Assembly (NCBI GenBank): GCA_947652605.1
Contig: OX393576.1
Location: forward strand, 48,460,966-48,524,965
From: Elmis aenea
Lineage: Eukaryota; Arthropoda; Insecta; Coleoptera; Elmidae
DNA: 64,000 nt
Direction of reading: 5' to 3'
Numbering within the stretch: the first letter of the stretch is position 1; each line of letters begins with the position of its first letter. Both the position numbers and the translations under genes were made by a program. The notes under the pieces are model-generated. The model was not told the origin of the DNA. It ran no database searches and saw only the letters and a list, made by a program, of their open reading frames with translations. Below, in pieces: positions 22,462 to 34,684 of the stretch.

Positions 22462-23897
22462 CCCATTTTTTCCCAGTGTTCCAATAGTGCACTTTATTGC
22501 CTGTATTTACAAAAATAAAGCTCTGTTTATGGTATGATTCATCAGAGAAGACGTCTGGGGAAATATGTTACAATATAATTTCGTCAGTGCCAACTTGTTT
22601 ATATAAAAAAAGTGCGCCAAGTCTTAGTTCACTTAGGTGCAAAACATGTGAAATAAAAGGTAAGATTTTTTATTACACTAATATAACTTATATAAACGTG
22701 TTTCTATTGCAAAGTAATCTTTTATTATTATATAACATTTGTACATCATGATTTGCTTAAAATGGTTTTTACTTTTTTTTGAAACTTATAAATAAAAAAA
22801 TGTTCCATAAATGGAACACCAGGAAAATAATTGCACTAAAATGGAAATTTTTTCTAGTCCTGTTACTACAACAGAACTTTTAAAAAGGATAAAAAATTAA
22901 ATTTTTTGGAAGGATGTAGAGAATGTAGATGTATTTATCACACGTCCTAAAGATGGCAGAGACAGCGAAGCGATGATAAACATGAAGGAGACATTATATC
23001 ATCTCAGTGGACGTCAACTAGAAGCTGAACCAGTAGCTATCATTCGGACTAAAATAGGAACTGTTCATTTAGGAGAAATAAGAGACGTTGAGATGATAAT
23101 ATTCCACTCTCCGAGTTACAAAAAAGAATTAAAAAAGAACATAAGTATAAAAAGAACTTGGTCAAGATCATATGATCTATAGCAAAAATTTTACCTTTTG
23201 TTTCTTCGGAGCAATCACAAAATATACCATTTGATTCAGTAGACTGTTTCGAACTATTTTTTGATAATGAAGTTCTACAATCCAACTGTTGCAAAAACAA
23301 TGAGACGAAATCGCTTTGAAGATATAAAAAAATATTCTCACTGTTCCGACAACAATAATCTTACGACATATGACAAATTTAGCAAAGTACGGCCTTTAAC
23401 TAACTTAATTTATTAAATAATCGATTCATGATTCATCAAATATGCCCACTTTCCTGAACTGCTGCGACTGTAGGAGGAAGATCAAAATCGTCCAAGGAAA
23501 TATCCAGCAGGGTACCGGACGCTGTTGGATATGATTTTGCAAATCATTGGATGATTCCGACAAAAAATTCTACAAGATCATGTGAAAAATGTGAAGTAAA
23601 TTTACACGAAGCCTGCTTCAAATAGTTCCATATTAGTTAAATTATAAATATTTTGTAACATTTACATCTTTTGATTTTTTTTCACAATAAAAAAATTATT
23701 TTCAAAATAAAATTGTTATTTCAATTTTACACCTCGAATTTTTCCATTGTTCCATATTTGGAACACATAAAATAAACAATTTCTAAAATAGAAACATTCA
23801 AAAAGTTAATAAAATCTGATTTTTTATGTTATTCTGAATTAAATTTAACCATGTTTTAATAAATTTTTGCTAAAAAAATAATTCGGGAAAAAATGGG
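22462..23897 (+). mobile_element. piggyBac-type element, internally deleted
   Basis: It begins after TTAA (22458-22461) with CCCATTTTTTCCCAGTG and ends with the inverse of CCCATTTTTTCCCGAATT followed by TTTA, a mutated TTAA. The 13-bp inverted termini and TTAA target define piggyBac. Short GTTCCATAAATGGAAC-type palindromes occur near both ends (about 22802-22819 and 23750-23768) and look like subterminal protein-binding repeats. The coding remnant is on the plus strand. Confidence 0.88.
22895..23625 (+). pseudogene. piggyBac transposase relic, catalytic core deleted
   Basis: Three frames give an N-terminal acidic-type segment (DVENVDVFITRPKDGRDSEA, then LSGRQLEAEPVA), a DDE_Tnp_1_7 start (MRRNRFEDIKKYSHCSDNNN, then TTYDKFSKVRPLTNLI) and a C-terminal part (SRVPDAVGYDFANHW, then TRSCEKCEVNLHEACFK). 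The last resembles the C-terminal zinc-binding tail. The region between 'KVRPL' and the tail, which holds the catalytic Asp residues in full-length proteins, is missing, so the copy is a deletion derivative. Confidence 0.85.
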
Positions 23898-23901
23898 TTT
23901 A

Positions 23902-24687
23902 TCAACATACGAAATATGTATTTATATAAGTAATAATTATCGTAGCACCTATCAAATTTATTACTCAAACAAATAATTGACTCGATTATTAATTTTTAAG
24001 ATTCAAAACACGTATCAAAATACAATGGTTTATTTAAGAAGTTAAAATTTAGTGCATGATAAATTAAACATTATGCTATAGATAACTAATTAAACGCATA
24101 CCTGCGCAATATAAGATACAAACCCACTTAACTATAAACATAAATTTTCTTAACTATTTTAAATCTTAATTATCTCTCTATCATTTCCTTAAAAACAAGT
24201 TGTAGGTACAAAAGTGTTATTTTCCAAGATAGCTTTGCCTTTCTTTAATTAATAAGTGCTATAAAAAAATCTAAACTTTCTTTTTGAAGATAAAATCAAA
24301 TTAAATATGGTTAATATGGATATTTAAGAGATTTCACATAATGTTTTTAAAATAGGGAATGACATTCATAATAATCAGAAAAATCACAAATAAAATATTA
24401 ATATAATCCAGTTTGATTATATTTAAAACACAAACCAATTGTCTGCTTCGATTTTATGAAGACCAATTAATCGAAGACTTATAACTTTTTTTAAAACTGT
24501 TTCTTAAGTTTTTGCTGTGTGGTTTTATTCAGTCTCCTTTAATAGATATAAGGTATTCTTTTTTATTACTTTTTTGGTAAGATAATTTAAGGATCTTTTA
24601 AAGAGCTCACAAGTGACGTATTTAAAAACATAGGGTGTCGTTAAAAAAAAAAAAAACTTAGAGCTGACAAATTCTTACTGGGGCACC
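23902..24687. other. AT-rich sequence without recognised features
   Basis: No protein similarity or element ends seen. A long A run occurs at about 24643-24656. Confidence 0.45.
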
Positions 24688-24691
24688 TTAA

Positions 24692-25131
24692 CCCTTTCGT
24701 TGCGCATAGCTCGAGAGCCGTGGCTACTGCAGTACGGGGTTATCTGACCGCATGCGAGTATTTCTGTCAGGAAAAGTAGAAGCCAATTTGGCACACAATT
24801 TTTTTTAAATAGAAAATTAGTATTTCAGCTCTAAATACTATAAATTCGGTAACAATTAACTATAAAACACCAAGAACTCGAAACTAATAAAGACTTTTAG
24901 GCATTAAGATCAAAAGAAAACAACAAATCTAAGATATGAACCTACAAATACATGTCATAGCTATCTACGCCACGAACCCGTTAAAAAGCATATAAGCTGA
25001 TTAGTCTAAAATTCCACCAGCGAGTATAGTTGGCTTGAGCAGTCCGATACAATTTAATTTTGCAGCGCGAGTTAACTCGTCTGGAGCAGTTAACCGGTCG
25101 GCGAGTATACTCGTCGTGAGCAGCGAAAGGG
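24692..25131. mobile_element. TTAA-flanked MITE (piggyBac-like)
   Basis: TTAA lies at 24688-24691 and 25132-25135. Ends are CCCTTTCGTTGCGCATAGCT and, reversed, CCCTTTCGCTGCTCACGACG. Subterminal GAGTATA/TATACTC and AACTCGTC repeats occur on the right. It has no coding content. A relative with similar CCCTTTC ends lies at 47223-47584. Confidence 0.85.
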
Positions 25132-25283
25132 TTAAATATAGGTTTAGTAAACAATCAACGTTATACGTGTAAACACTGTAAACGATATCTTTTAAGTTAA
25201 TGTAGACTATTTCGACTCCCGTCTCTTTATTGGTAGATTTTATTATTGATAACGTTAAATCCAAAAAAGTCCCATATTGGAAG

Positions 25284-25721
25284 CAGGTAAAAGCCCGTTT
25301 TTTTTACCGTTTAACCGTTACTTTTTGTCAGTAAAAGTGATTTTTAACCGAAACCGTTATTTTCAATGGCAAAAAACGGTAACCGTTAACCAAAATAATA
25401 AAAAACCGATTTTTTTAACATCTTTTTTTAATAAAAATTACTTTTAAAAATACAGGATCTGTATTAAATGCGTTTGGTTTACCAGAAGTAATTACTGAAC
25501 GCTTGATTGTACAATATACACATATTATAAAATTATAAATAGATAATATCTTTTCATACTTTGCATTCCTAATCCAAATAATGTCAAAAACCGCTTTTTT
25601 AACCGGTATTTAAAAACGGTTTAAAAGTTAAATAGTTTTGTTTGAACCGCTTTCTACACAAAAACCGTTATAAAAGTTCTCGATTTCGGTTAACCAAATT
25701 TTCTTTCGGTTTCGAGCCCTG
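25284..25721. mobile_element. hAT MITE rich in AACCG motifs
   Basis: Flanks attggaag (25276-25283) and attagaag (25722-25729) form an 8-bp duplication with one change. Ends are CAGGTAAAAGCCCG and, reversed, CAGGGCTCGAAACCGAAAG. AACCGTT/AACGGTT and related strings occur more than a dozen times, which may serve as subterminal transposase sites. No coding remnant. Confidence 0.8.
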
Positions 25722-25929
25722 ATTAGAAGAGACCAGCATAAATACTTACCATTATAATGTAGTACCAATTAGTAAAGTTATTTCTTTACTAAACTGATGT
25801 ACATGTATTCATAATGTATTATAGTAGGTACAATGTTCAAACACAGATCATCCCATGCGTATAAAAAATATTGGCCTAAATAAAGAAAGTGTGTCACGAA
25901 CATTATGAAAGACTTCTAGTAAAAAATAA

Positions 25930-26200
25930 AAAAAAATAATGGATACATGAACATTAAGTCCGCGACAACAAGCCACCACCCACGGCTGCCAGTTTATCTT
26001 GGTTGTCAAGAGCTTCACCGTCGGGGGCCTGCAATGTACAGTGTGGGCTACTATCAGCGATGGTCGGGTGGTCCGGTATGGGCTTCCGAGATCGATGGGC
26101 TTTCTCTGTGGGTAGTGGCCCTAACTTAACCAGATTTTGTCAGCAGGCGTGCACGTTCTTCCCCTGATTACAACGAAAGTGTCAAGCAAGAACTAAAATG
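25930..26200. other. GC-rich island, unrecognised
   Basis: A sharply GC-richer block in AT-rich surroundings. The plus strand is open at 25947-26129 (MNIKSATTSHHPRLPVYLG...), but the translation matches nothing I know. Possible conserved element, exon or foreign-looking fragment. Confidence 0.3.
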
Positions 26201-27898
26201 CAGCTGTCAAATAATGTTCTCGTCTTAAAAGGAAACCTATGTAGAAGCATGCAGCCTTTTGTTTTTGATTGTTGTTTTGTCCGATAAATAATTTTAACGT
26301 CCACAAAGACGTAATAAAGGTTTTTATGTAGTGTCATGCTTTGTGGCACCGAAACACGTTTATTAAAACGTATTTTGAGAATTAAGAATAATATATTTTT
26401 AAAGGTATTAATAGATGGCTTCCAGGAAAACTAAACCGATAGATAAAACTTACTTTTATTACCTCGAAGTAAAATCACCACACTGTTTATTGTGAAATAA
26501 TTAAGTGATGCAGTTTATTATAAAGTTTATCCAAAATAATTTTACAGCCATGGGCATCCTAAAAACTATAAAAGAGCGACAAAATGGGCAAAACATACAG
26601 AATTTTGTGTTAATTTTAAATATGAGCCTTGTATTTTGAAGGTGGCACTATCACTTTTATGCTATTTGGAAATTTTAAATGTTTTGCATTTTATTGTGCA
26701 TAAAAATATCTATGCTGACTGCAGAGAAAATTCATAATTTATTAATACTTCAGACGTACCTATCTTGATTTTGTCCGATAGGTTTTACTGAAGTGATGTT
26801 TTATAACGCAGTCAGTTAAGAAAATTGATGAGTTAATTATATTATATAAGTAATTTACATAGTGTATTTCATTATAAGTTTATTCAAGTATTTTTTTATT
26901 AACAAAAATGTTTATAAAATACATTAGTAATAAGCAAACGAAAAGTACCTACATTTTGAAATATAAGTATAAGTTGTTTATACAAGGTATTTCTTATAAA
27001 AAAAATTGTTTTAAAAAAAATTGCAAATAAATTGTTTAAACTCTAGATACCATAAATTTTTGTAATCGTAAACAGCTCTAACTAATTTTTCGCGGAAAGT
27101 GACTTATGTCATATATTTACTAATATCAGCTAAATTATACCATACCAAATATAAACGAAAAATATAATAATACATTTCGATGTTTGCTTTTTTTAAATGG
27201 CAATTATAGTATTCTACTATAGCTTTCGGAAAAAAAATAGTTTTTTTCCGATTCCAATGAATGAACACCTGTGCTGTTATAATAATTTTTCATAATGATC
27301 AAATATTTTTGGAATTAATATGTATTTTAATTTATTTTCCTTAACCAATTACTTTTACAAAACTCTTCAGAGTGTTTTTTAATAACGAGTTTTTTTTTTA
27401 TAAGATGGATTCATCAAAGAAACATATTAATGGCGAATATAAAGCTAACGTGAACTTTGTTGTTTTGCCATTTTTTTGACTAAGCATTAAGCATAATCTA
27501 CAGTCACATGCGAGAAATTTGCTATATATTATGCTATAAAATACGAGACATGCGGGGTTGTTAACTAACATAAAGCATTATCAGAAAGAAAATTCGAATA
27601 AGAGTTTTAGAAAAAAACAGTAATTGTCCAATTAATTATTCAGTATGCCTTTAACACTGCAATATCATAGTAACGTTTTGTTATTTATGTTATTAAAATA
27701 ATTATAGATAGTGAACATTTATTTTGTATAGACATTTAATTGTTTGTGGAACAAAATGTCGACAGTACGAAAAAATTCATCAATTTTAGTTTTTCTTGAT
27801 TGAAAAACGAGAAATAAGTAGTAACGGCATTTTAAAAACATCCGATAATTAGAGACTATCTTAACAACTTTAAAGTTGTTTAGTTAAATACATAAGGC
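26201..27898. other. AT-rich sequence without recognised features
   Basis: Low-complexity AT DNA. No coding similarity or transposon termini were noticed. Confidence 0.45.
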
Positions 27899-28281
27899 TA
27901 GACGCTAACATGCAGTTGATCAGTTCTGCAACAGTTTCATTAGCTAAAGGCTAAACCGCACACATACCCAACACTAAATCAGGAGTCGCATAGAAGCAAG
28001 CACATAAGCAACTAAATTGTTTGGTTTCAACATGGATTTTTACCACTTAGTTACGGTGTGTTCTCGTGAGATGATAATGAGTACGAAATTCAAATTTATA
28101 CGACACAAAACAGTTGAACGAAATCGTGCAATCGTACAGTTTGTGTCAAGACAAAAACTGTTTAGTTGCCTAAAATTACAGTTGTACATCAGTTGCATGT
28201 AAGGGCGTTATCATATAAGTCAATGATAAAGACTCTCGCAACCAAACTGTTGCACAACTAATTATTGCCTGTCAGCGCCTA
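27899..28281. mobile_element. MITE with inverted ends TAGRCGCTRACA
   Basis: Left end TAGACGCTAACATGCAGTTG and right end, reversed, TAGGCGCTGACAGGCAATAA pair over about 45 bp (both continue to a shared GTTSTGCAACAGTTT). The duplication at the flanks is unclear. Length and termini would suit a hAT MITE. The frame at 28017-28202 is not a recognisable protein. Confidence 0.65.
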
Positions 28282-29461
28282 AGGTAAGGCACAATAAACT
28301 TCATAATAGAATAAAACACACGAAATTCAGTTTTCACCTAAGTTACTTTTGATTAAAAATAAATAAAACAAAAAAAATTGCCACTTAGTTAATTTTGTAC
28401 CACCAAATTTAGGGTTTTTCATTCATCTTTAATTTATCGTAAAACGATGTAGATTATTTTCCAATTTAAACGACTTTGTAGCTTTTAAGATGGACAAAAT
28501 ATATTTGATTGCCACCGCTTTTGGTACACACTGTATATAATTGAGCAAGCAATGGTTTTCTCGTTTATTGCTTTTAATAAAGCGTCAAATAAAAAGGTTG
28601 AAAAAAGTTTTAATGTACTACCAGTATAATGTTGTATAAAATGGTATAATAATTAGCTTTATCATTCAATAATGCCGCTGTATCCATTAGACGTAGTAAA
28701 AATTCCACTTGGAATAGCAATAAATGTACCGTTGAAAAGTTTAACTGCGGAAGCCATTAATTCCAAGCTGGTTGTTTTAATTTTAGTGGACAGAAGAGGT
28801 GAGATTCTCCGTCTTAGGTGAACGATGAAGTTTATATGATAGACACGTAGCATTCGTTCATTCTACTTTGGGAAATAGACATGGCAATAAATGAAATAGT
28901 TTTTAATACAAAAGGTTAAGTTGGTTTGAGTTAAGTGTAATTTATATGTATAATGGTGGTTACGTTTAAAATTTATGACTAAATAGTGTGTTGCTTCGTG
29001 TCAGCGGCGTTTTTCTTTGTACTGCCCTGTCCAGTGTTCAAAGGAAAGCATAACTCATGTCTTGACAGAACACACATGCCTGTCTTTAATGAAGTACGTT
29101 CAAACACGTAACTAAGCCTTTAGCGATCGAATGTCTTACCATATTCGAATAACTACACTAGTAAACATTAATTAAACAAAACAAAAATTTTAATTAGAAT
29201 ATCTCAACGACGTCAGCATTTGTGCAGGTTGTATCAAATTCGTAAGAAATCATTAGAACCACACTTATTATTGGATCGGTAACATTTTAATATATTTAAA
29301 AAAAAAACACCGCTCATTATTTTACTCCAAGTTTTCAATAAATAAAAATTTTTGAAATCTGCAGGAATCGCTTTTAATACAGTTTTTATTGTCCTTTCAG
29401 TTGTGAAATCAATGTGTGCGATTAGGTTGTGACAAACGGCCACAGGCTTTAAGAGTCATTA
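28282..29461. other. AT-rich sequence with a lone element end
   Basis: No gene recognised. At about 28534, read on the minus strand, the sequence TATACAGTGTGTACCAAAAG resembles the terminus of the element at 3953 and is probably a single remaining end of that kind. Confidence 0.4.
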
Positions 29462-30012
29462 TACAGGGTGTGCCAGATAACATTTCCAGCATGGGCATCT
29501 CGCTCTCGCTTATCATAGGAGATACAGGTTAGTTCAAATTGGATGAATTACTTTTTAGTTTGAGAGAAGCTACAATCAATTCTACAAAATTGCTTGTACT
29601 TCAGATGTTAAAGCAAAAAAAAAAAGAAAATGTCGATTTTCTTTTTTCTCTCATAACTTTCTTGTCTAAACCATTAAATCAATCTTATTGGTAGCTTCTG
29701 AAGGTATTTTATTATGTAGAATGTAACTATTATCTTAGATTTTTGTTATCACTTTTAAATTACTTTATTTTTTGTTATGATATTTCAAGTTGGCTTTGCA
29801 ATAGTTAAATGTGCTTTTTTTCTCCTCTTCCTAATGATATGTCACTTGTCATACATGTTTAAATAAATATATTATTAGAAAGAGGACAAAAAAGCACATT
29901 TCACTATTGCTAAGCTAACTTGCCTGTTTGACATGTTAGGTACGTGGTTAACTTAGAATAATATTAGTAAAATACGGTTTTTCTTGATTTTCCAAGTTAT
30001 TTATTTAAATAC

Positions 30013-31340
30013 ATACAACAAAAGATATATATTCTGAAGCCAACTTCACTGTTTAACATGTTTCATGGCGACCTAGCGCAAATATTACCAATGCCAAAAT
30101 TAATCGCAAAAAAACTAAGTTCGGCCGCAGGAATGTTTATATGGGCTGGGAATCTGACCAGAATTGCCAGAGAAACGTTAATTCTACCAAAAAATAAAGG
30201 AGGTATAGGACTTATGGATCCACTAACTAAAGCTAATTGCCTGCTCATAAAACGAACCTTAGAGGTTCCTGCTTCAAAGACCTTCTTACGGGATTATGTA
30301 GGTACCACTGTGTTGGAAAATCCTCCAAATTTAGTTGCTATACCCCATCAAGCACCACAATATCGTAGGATTCTGCAAGATGCAGCTTATTGCTACGGTG
30401 AAGACTTTTACAATACCAAAATGAAAATTACGTATAAAAATATCGTAAAACGTGGAAAATCGCCAAAAATCACGCAAAAATTTCCTCATGTGCTATGGAA
30501 TAACGTATGGTCGAACATAAATAACAAAAGTTTTACGTATGAACAAAAGTCTAACTGGTTAAAAATTGTACACAATGCTGTGATTACAAACGAGTACCTA
30601 TTTAAAATAAAATTAAGTACAACAGATATGTGTAGCAACTGCAACAACGTCATCGACACCATTTTCCATAGGCAACAATGTTTTTTGGGCCTTGGAAAAA
30701 TGTGGAGCTATTGCTCAGCTTTAAGTAAAAAAATATGCAACAAAAGTTTAACAAGTGAAGAAGCAATATTTCCTGGCTTCATGTTTAAAAACGAAAAGGC
30801 TAACAATGCCATAATCTGGATAATTTCTCATTACATAGAAAAACTAACAGAACCTAGTTATGACTTTAGCGATTTTGTGGAAACGCTAAAGTACAAATAC
30901 AATGGTCTCCGAGAGAACTACAAATTGAAAGTATTTGGCACCTTTTTAGCACGACTAGCCGTGAATTAGATCTCCTGGTTTTACCTAAGATAAACTTTGA
31001 AAATAACCCACCAAGAAGCAGCAACATTAAAAAATATATTACTACATGTCCAGATTAGTCGGGCGGTCTTGTGGACCGGAATTGAGTCAGTTATGTGGAG
31101 GTCAAGACCCTGTCTACAAAAAAGCTTAAAAAAAAAAAAAATTGTTTTTTTCTTTTTTGTGTTCGATCTTGAATAATGTTATGTATGATACTTTCTAAGA
31201 ACCATGTTGATATAGATACCAATTATTTAATATTTAATATCATGTCAAATAATTTTGTACAGGTAAATTTAAAATAATGTTAGGTTTTATTAGGTAATGT
31301 ATTATTTTAATGATTGAATAAATGTAGTCTATAAAAAAAA
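30013..31340 (+). mobile_element. 5'-truncated LINE (non-LTR retrotransposon)
   Basis: It carries the 3' part of a retrotransposon reading frame, a 3' untranslated region of about 370 bp, an AATAAA at about 31317 and a terminal run of A at about 31332-31341. The 5' side begins inside the ORF, a typical 5' truncation by incomplete reverse transcription. The open frame is intact, so the insertion is fairly recent compared with other relics here. A clear target duplication was not found. Confidence 0.85.
30058..30969 (+). pseudogene. LINE ORF2 C-terminal region with zf-RVT domain
   Basis: An uninterrupted frame of 303 codons, the longest in the window. It has the segment after the polymerase fingers and palm of LINE proteins: QILPMPKLIAKKL, FIWAGNLTRIARETLILPKN and KGGIGLMDPLTKAN (residues about 8-61). 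A zf-RVT region follows: LWNNVW at about 146-151, then a CX2C...HX3C cluster with Cys192, Cys195, His204 and Cys208. The reverse-transcriptase catalytic region (YxDD) and endonuclease lie upstream in a complete element and are absent. In-frame codons extend upstream of 30058 to about 30028, so the ATG is not a genuine start. It may belong to a LINE lineage with a zf-RVT tail; I do not assign a clade. Confidence 0.85.
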
Positions 31341-31789
31341 AATGGCTTACTTAAAATAATAATAATAAAATACAATTTTTTTTGACCTTCTAAGTCATGT
31401 GCGCAGTTATAGATATGATATATCGTTATAAAGAGGTAAAAAAAGCCATTTAATTATTCCAAAGCTAACTTGACGGCCCACCAGAAAAAAGAAGTTAGGG
31501 TCAATATCTCTAAAATAAAAAGTGATAAAAAAAACTTAGATAACAGTTATATTCTACATAAAAATTAAGATTCAGAAGGTAAAAAGGAGAGAAAAAAGAA
31601 ATTCGGCATTTTCAATTTTTTTGCTATAACATCTGAAGTACGACGAATTTTGTCCTTTTAAAATTTGATTGTTGTTGTTGTCATACTAAAGAATAATTCA
31701 TCTAAACCTGTATCTCTTATAATAAGCGTGATCTGGGACACCTAGTGCGTATTTCCTATATTTATGCTTTATTATTCAAAATAGAAAAA

Positions 31790-32330
31790 TAGTTTCAAAA
31801 CAAAACTTGTTGGAGATCATGTCCTTTTAAGCTTAAACTGCTTTTAGCTATACCGAGTGTTTAGTTGCTGCGCACCGATAAGTAACTTTTTTACTTTAAA
31901 TACAACATCCTGCATATTTTTCATTTTTTAAATTCCAATTTAAATTCTCTTCCAAAAATTTACAAAGTGTTTTGTACTTAAAATTATTAGTTTTCGAGTT
32001 ATTTACGTTTTTTCGAAAATTTTGCCATATCCAAATCTGAAACAAAATGTTTTTATTTAGCGATTTAATTATACTAGTATAAAATAATTTGGGGGTTTCG
32101 TTAACAATACTTATAGTGCCTTCTAAATAATTAAACTTCTAAAATAATACATAGGGTGTTTGTTTTTGTAGGTCCTCTTAGCTGAATTTTAAACACGAAT
32201 ATGTCAATCTTTTTAAAGAATCACACTGTATTTTTTTTTGGTAGATAATTTAATTGTCTTTAAAAAACGTTCAAGGCGTTTCGTGTTTAAAATTGGAATT
32301 TAAAAAAAGATGTCCTCGAAATTCTTTATC
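31790..32330. repeat. decayed repeat related to the 40.1-kb and 3.9-kb palindromes
   Basis: Ordered matches to 3953-4390: a box like gtgtttagttgctgcgcacc, acaacatcctgcatatttttc, aaattctcttccaaaaatttacaaagtgtttt and gagttatttacgttttttcg followed by aaaattttgcca. A second partial copy follows at about 32150-32300 (tagggtgtttgtttttgtag ... taatttaattgtctttaaaa). No clean ends. Confidence 0.6.
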
Positions 32331-32639
32331 ACACGATACATAATTTAAATTTGTTTACCCAAAAATTTGTTTATGATATTAGCAAACATAAGACGGTTTT
32401 TAAGCTTGTTAAAAAAAGTAAAATGTAGTTTAAAAAAATTGGCCCTATAATGAAAAATTAACCCCAGGGTAAAAAAATTAAATTGTAGTAATAATAATAA
32501 GAATAACTGAAAGTTTCTGTTCAAATATAATTTTTTGTTAATAGAATTAAAATTACAAGAACCGAGATGAAATTTTGAGAAAAAGCTATGAAGGGGGCAG
32601 ATTAGCAACGAAGAATAAGAGAAAAAAGAGATGAACTTA

Positions 32640-32765
32640 ATTACATCCAAGAAAAAATATTGACCTTGTATTGGCATAGACAGATTAGCATGCGTCACCG
32701 AATGGAGTCCTACAAAAAGAAGTAAAAGAAGCAGAACTGCTAAACAATTTTTAAAATGTAATAAT
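32640..32765 (+). pseudogene. LINE C-terminal tail fragment
   Basis: The plus strand reads GIDRLACVTEWSPTKRSKRS followed by RTAKQF, which matches the conserved tail of RTE-like insect retrotransposons (normally 'GHxARxxDxRWTKxVTEWxPxxxKRxRGRPxxRW'). The opposite strand is open for 160 codons (32345-32827) but gives a low-complexity Leu/Phe-rich product that I regard as a by-product. Adjacent AT-rich DNA is not coding. Confidence 0.65.
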
Positions 32766-33734
32766 ACCCACCTAACATAATTTAAATAAGAATTGCAGCC
32801 ATCTACATATTTCGAAGTATACACCAAAAGTTTATTTCATAAAATAAAAACGTTATGAGGCTGTTGGAAACGCTTTATGCTGGATAATTCATTTCATACA
32901 ATTTTCATAAAATTATCGGTGTTAAATACAGTCGCGTTGATACTCGATTTTAATAACTATATTTTCCGTAAATCTATCATTATTAAATGAAATAAAATAC
33001 TATTTTCCCAGAAGAAATCTGTCAATAAACAAAAGTTACATTTAATATTTTACCAAAAGAAAAAATTATATTACACCACAAAAACGCCTTATAGTTTATA
33101 AATATATCTGGATATTTTTAAAATTTACTATAAGTGATATGCTAGTAAAACTTTTGAAAAAAAAATCCTTGATCTTCTAGAACTTTGCGTACAAACTTTA
33201 AACAAAATACATTACCTATTAAATGTTTACCATTTTATGTCGAGCTCTTATTATAATTGGATATTGGATTGCATAAAATAGGAAATAATAAAGTGCAGTT
33301 ATTTATGAGACGCCTCGGAAAAGTAAAATAGTGTACTTGTAAAACTCGGTGCCAAAAAGATGGATGTTTGAACTTGCATCTTGAACCTCCGAGGAAATAA
33401 ATTTAGCTTGAAGATGAATAGCTCCGTGGGCGTTCGGGTTTGGCGGGCTGTCTTTTATCAGGGTTGAAGATTTCTCAATTTGCCACCGCGTATTCATCAC
33501 TATTTCTGCTACTTATTTAAAGCTCTCCGTATAAACTTCGATTTAGTCATGTTGTTTGTTGCAGTATTTGACAATTATTAAAACTAAACTCATATTATTG
33601 TAAAACAGACAAGCGTAAAGTTATTATTAACAATACATTTTAACTGATTCTGTCATTACTAAAAGCAGAACTTAATTTTAATAAGTTACGAAAAATAGCT
33701 TTGGATGTACTTATTAAAAATAAAGCATAGCAAG

Positions 33735-34430
33735 AAAAATAATACTAAAGGATTGGGAGACCTGTTACATTACCGATATTTAAGACTGCCGATAGAGAAA
33801 AAAGCGAAAATTATATAGACATATTACTTTTAAGTGTAGCAAAAAAATTATACAAAGAAGACTAAGCAAAAATTTTGAAAGAAATTTGGGAAAGGCTTTG
33901 GACTGGGTAAGAAGCACGCAGTGAAAAAACGATGAAACTCTTAACGACGCTGTACTTGTATTTTACTGATTTAATTAAAGACTTTGATGGAGTGCCAAGA
34001 GAAAAGATTTGGTAGATATTGAGGGAAAGTTAGGTGGGTGAAGGATTATTAGCACCAATTAAGAGTTTATGTAAAAGTTGGACATTATGTGCCTCCAAAA
34101 ATGTAAAACAACATGGGGGCACTTTTAAGTCCACCGTTTTGTATAACTCTAATAGATAAAATTATTAAGAAGTTTAAAAAAGCATTAAGAATGCCTACGG
34201 GGGTAAAATAAACTAAAACCAATATATTTAACAGAAGTGGCCTTTGCAGATGATGCGGTTTTATTAGCTAAAAACGAATGTAACCTGGGGGTATTGGTAG
34301 ATATATTAAAGAGATAGAATAGGAGCAAAAACAAAGGAGGGAGTCTGTATCACACTGACGCAGTAGATGAGATTTTTGAGAAGCATTAAAGGTTAAAGAC
34401 TAGTTAATTGATAAGATTAGTCTACAAAAA
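33735..34430 (+). pseudogene. RTE-like LINE reverse transcriptase relic
   Basis: Across shifting frames the plus strand gives an RT domain in order: an unclear 'WR...YI' start, a KALDWVRSTQ-type piece, then DFDGVPREKIW (second RT block, normally DFxKAFDxVPRxxLW). Next comes an IKLLRSLKKH-like helix and the catalytic block LTEVAFADDAVLLAKNECNL with FADD at 34243-34254. Numerous stops show it is dead. The LxxIEVAFADDxVLLA wording is typical of RTE-type insect LINEs. It is not continuous with the 32.6-kb tail fragment, which would lie downstream in an intact copy. Confidence 0.8.
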
Positions 34431-34684
34431 AACTACGACCAACAACACTGTGCTACATTTTAGCAAAATGTCATAGTTCAAAAAATGTCATAAATTAACT
34501 CCTACGACGTCGTATACCTATGGTTGTATTTAGCGAAATAAAATAAACCATAAAAGCTTTCTCTAGCAATAAAAAATCAATAAAAAACATTTTAAAATTA
34601 AACTGTTTTCATACAAACAGTGCAATGTATTTTGCGATTAAAATTTAATACTGCGAGAACAAAAAATAAGTTTCTAGCTAACTC

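Larger units (their letters stand above)
29464..31745. mobile_element. foldback element with TA|CAGGGTG end, containing a LINE
   Basis: Left end CAGGGTGTGCCAGATAACAT after TA. The right end, reversed from 31745, is CTAGGTGTCCCAGATCACGC. The arms pair over several hundred bases in ordered blocks: the ATCTCGCT...GGAGATACAGG mini-hairpin, cttcagatgttaaagcaaaaa, tttcttttttctctc, agcttctgaagg..., ttatgtagaatgtaactattatc, and agttggctttgcaatag. A local hairpin at about 29765-29935 and a direct partial repeat of the inner arm (29957-30030 against 31362-31435) complicate the middle. A LINE fragment occupies about 30010-31340. Confidence 0.8.

Noticed and set aside
25947..26129. Possible small gene in a GC-rich block
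   Set aside because: The 60-codon frame has no recognisable similarity and no supporting splice or promoter signal; kept only as an unrecognised island.
29957..31435. Long target duplication of the LINE at 30 kb
   Set aside because: The two flanking copies (29957-30030 and 31362-31435) are too different from each other for an insertion whose reading frame is still intact. They are better explained as inner-arm repeats of the foldback.
32345..32827. 160-codon minus-strand frame with Leu/Phe-rich, membrane-like product
   Set aside because: It lies opposite a plus-strand LINE tail and poly-purine AT-rich DNA. The hydrophobicity follows from A-rich codons read on the other strand, and no domain is recognisable.
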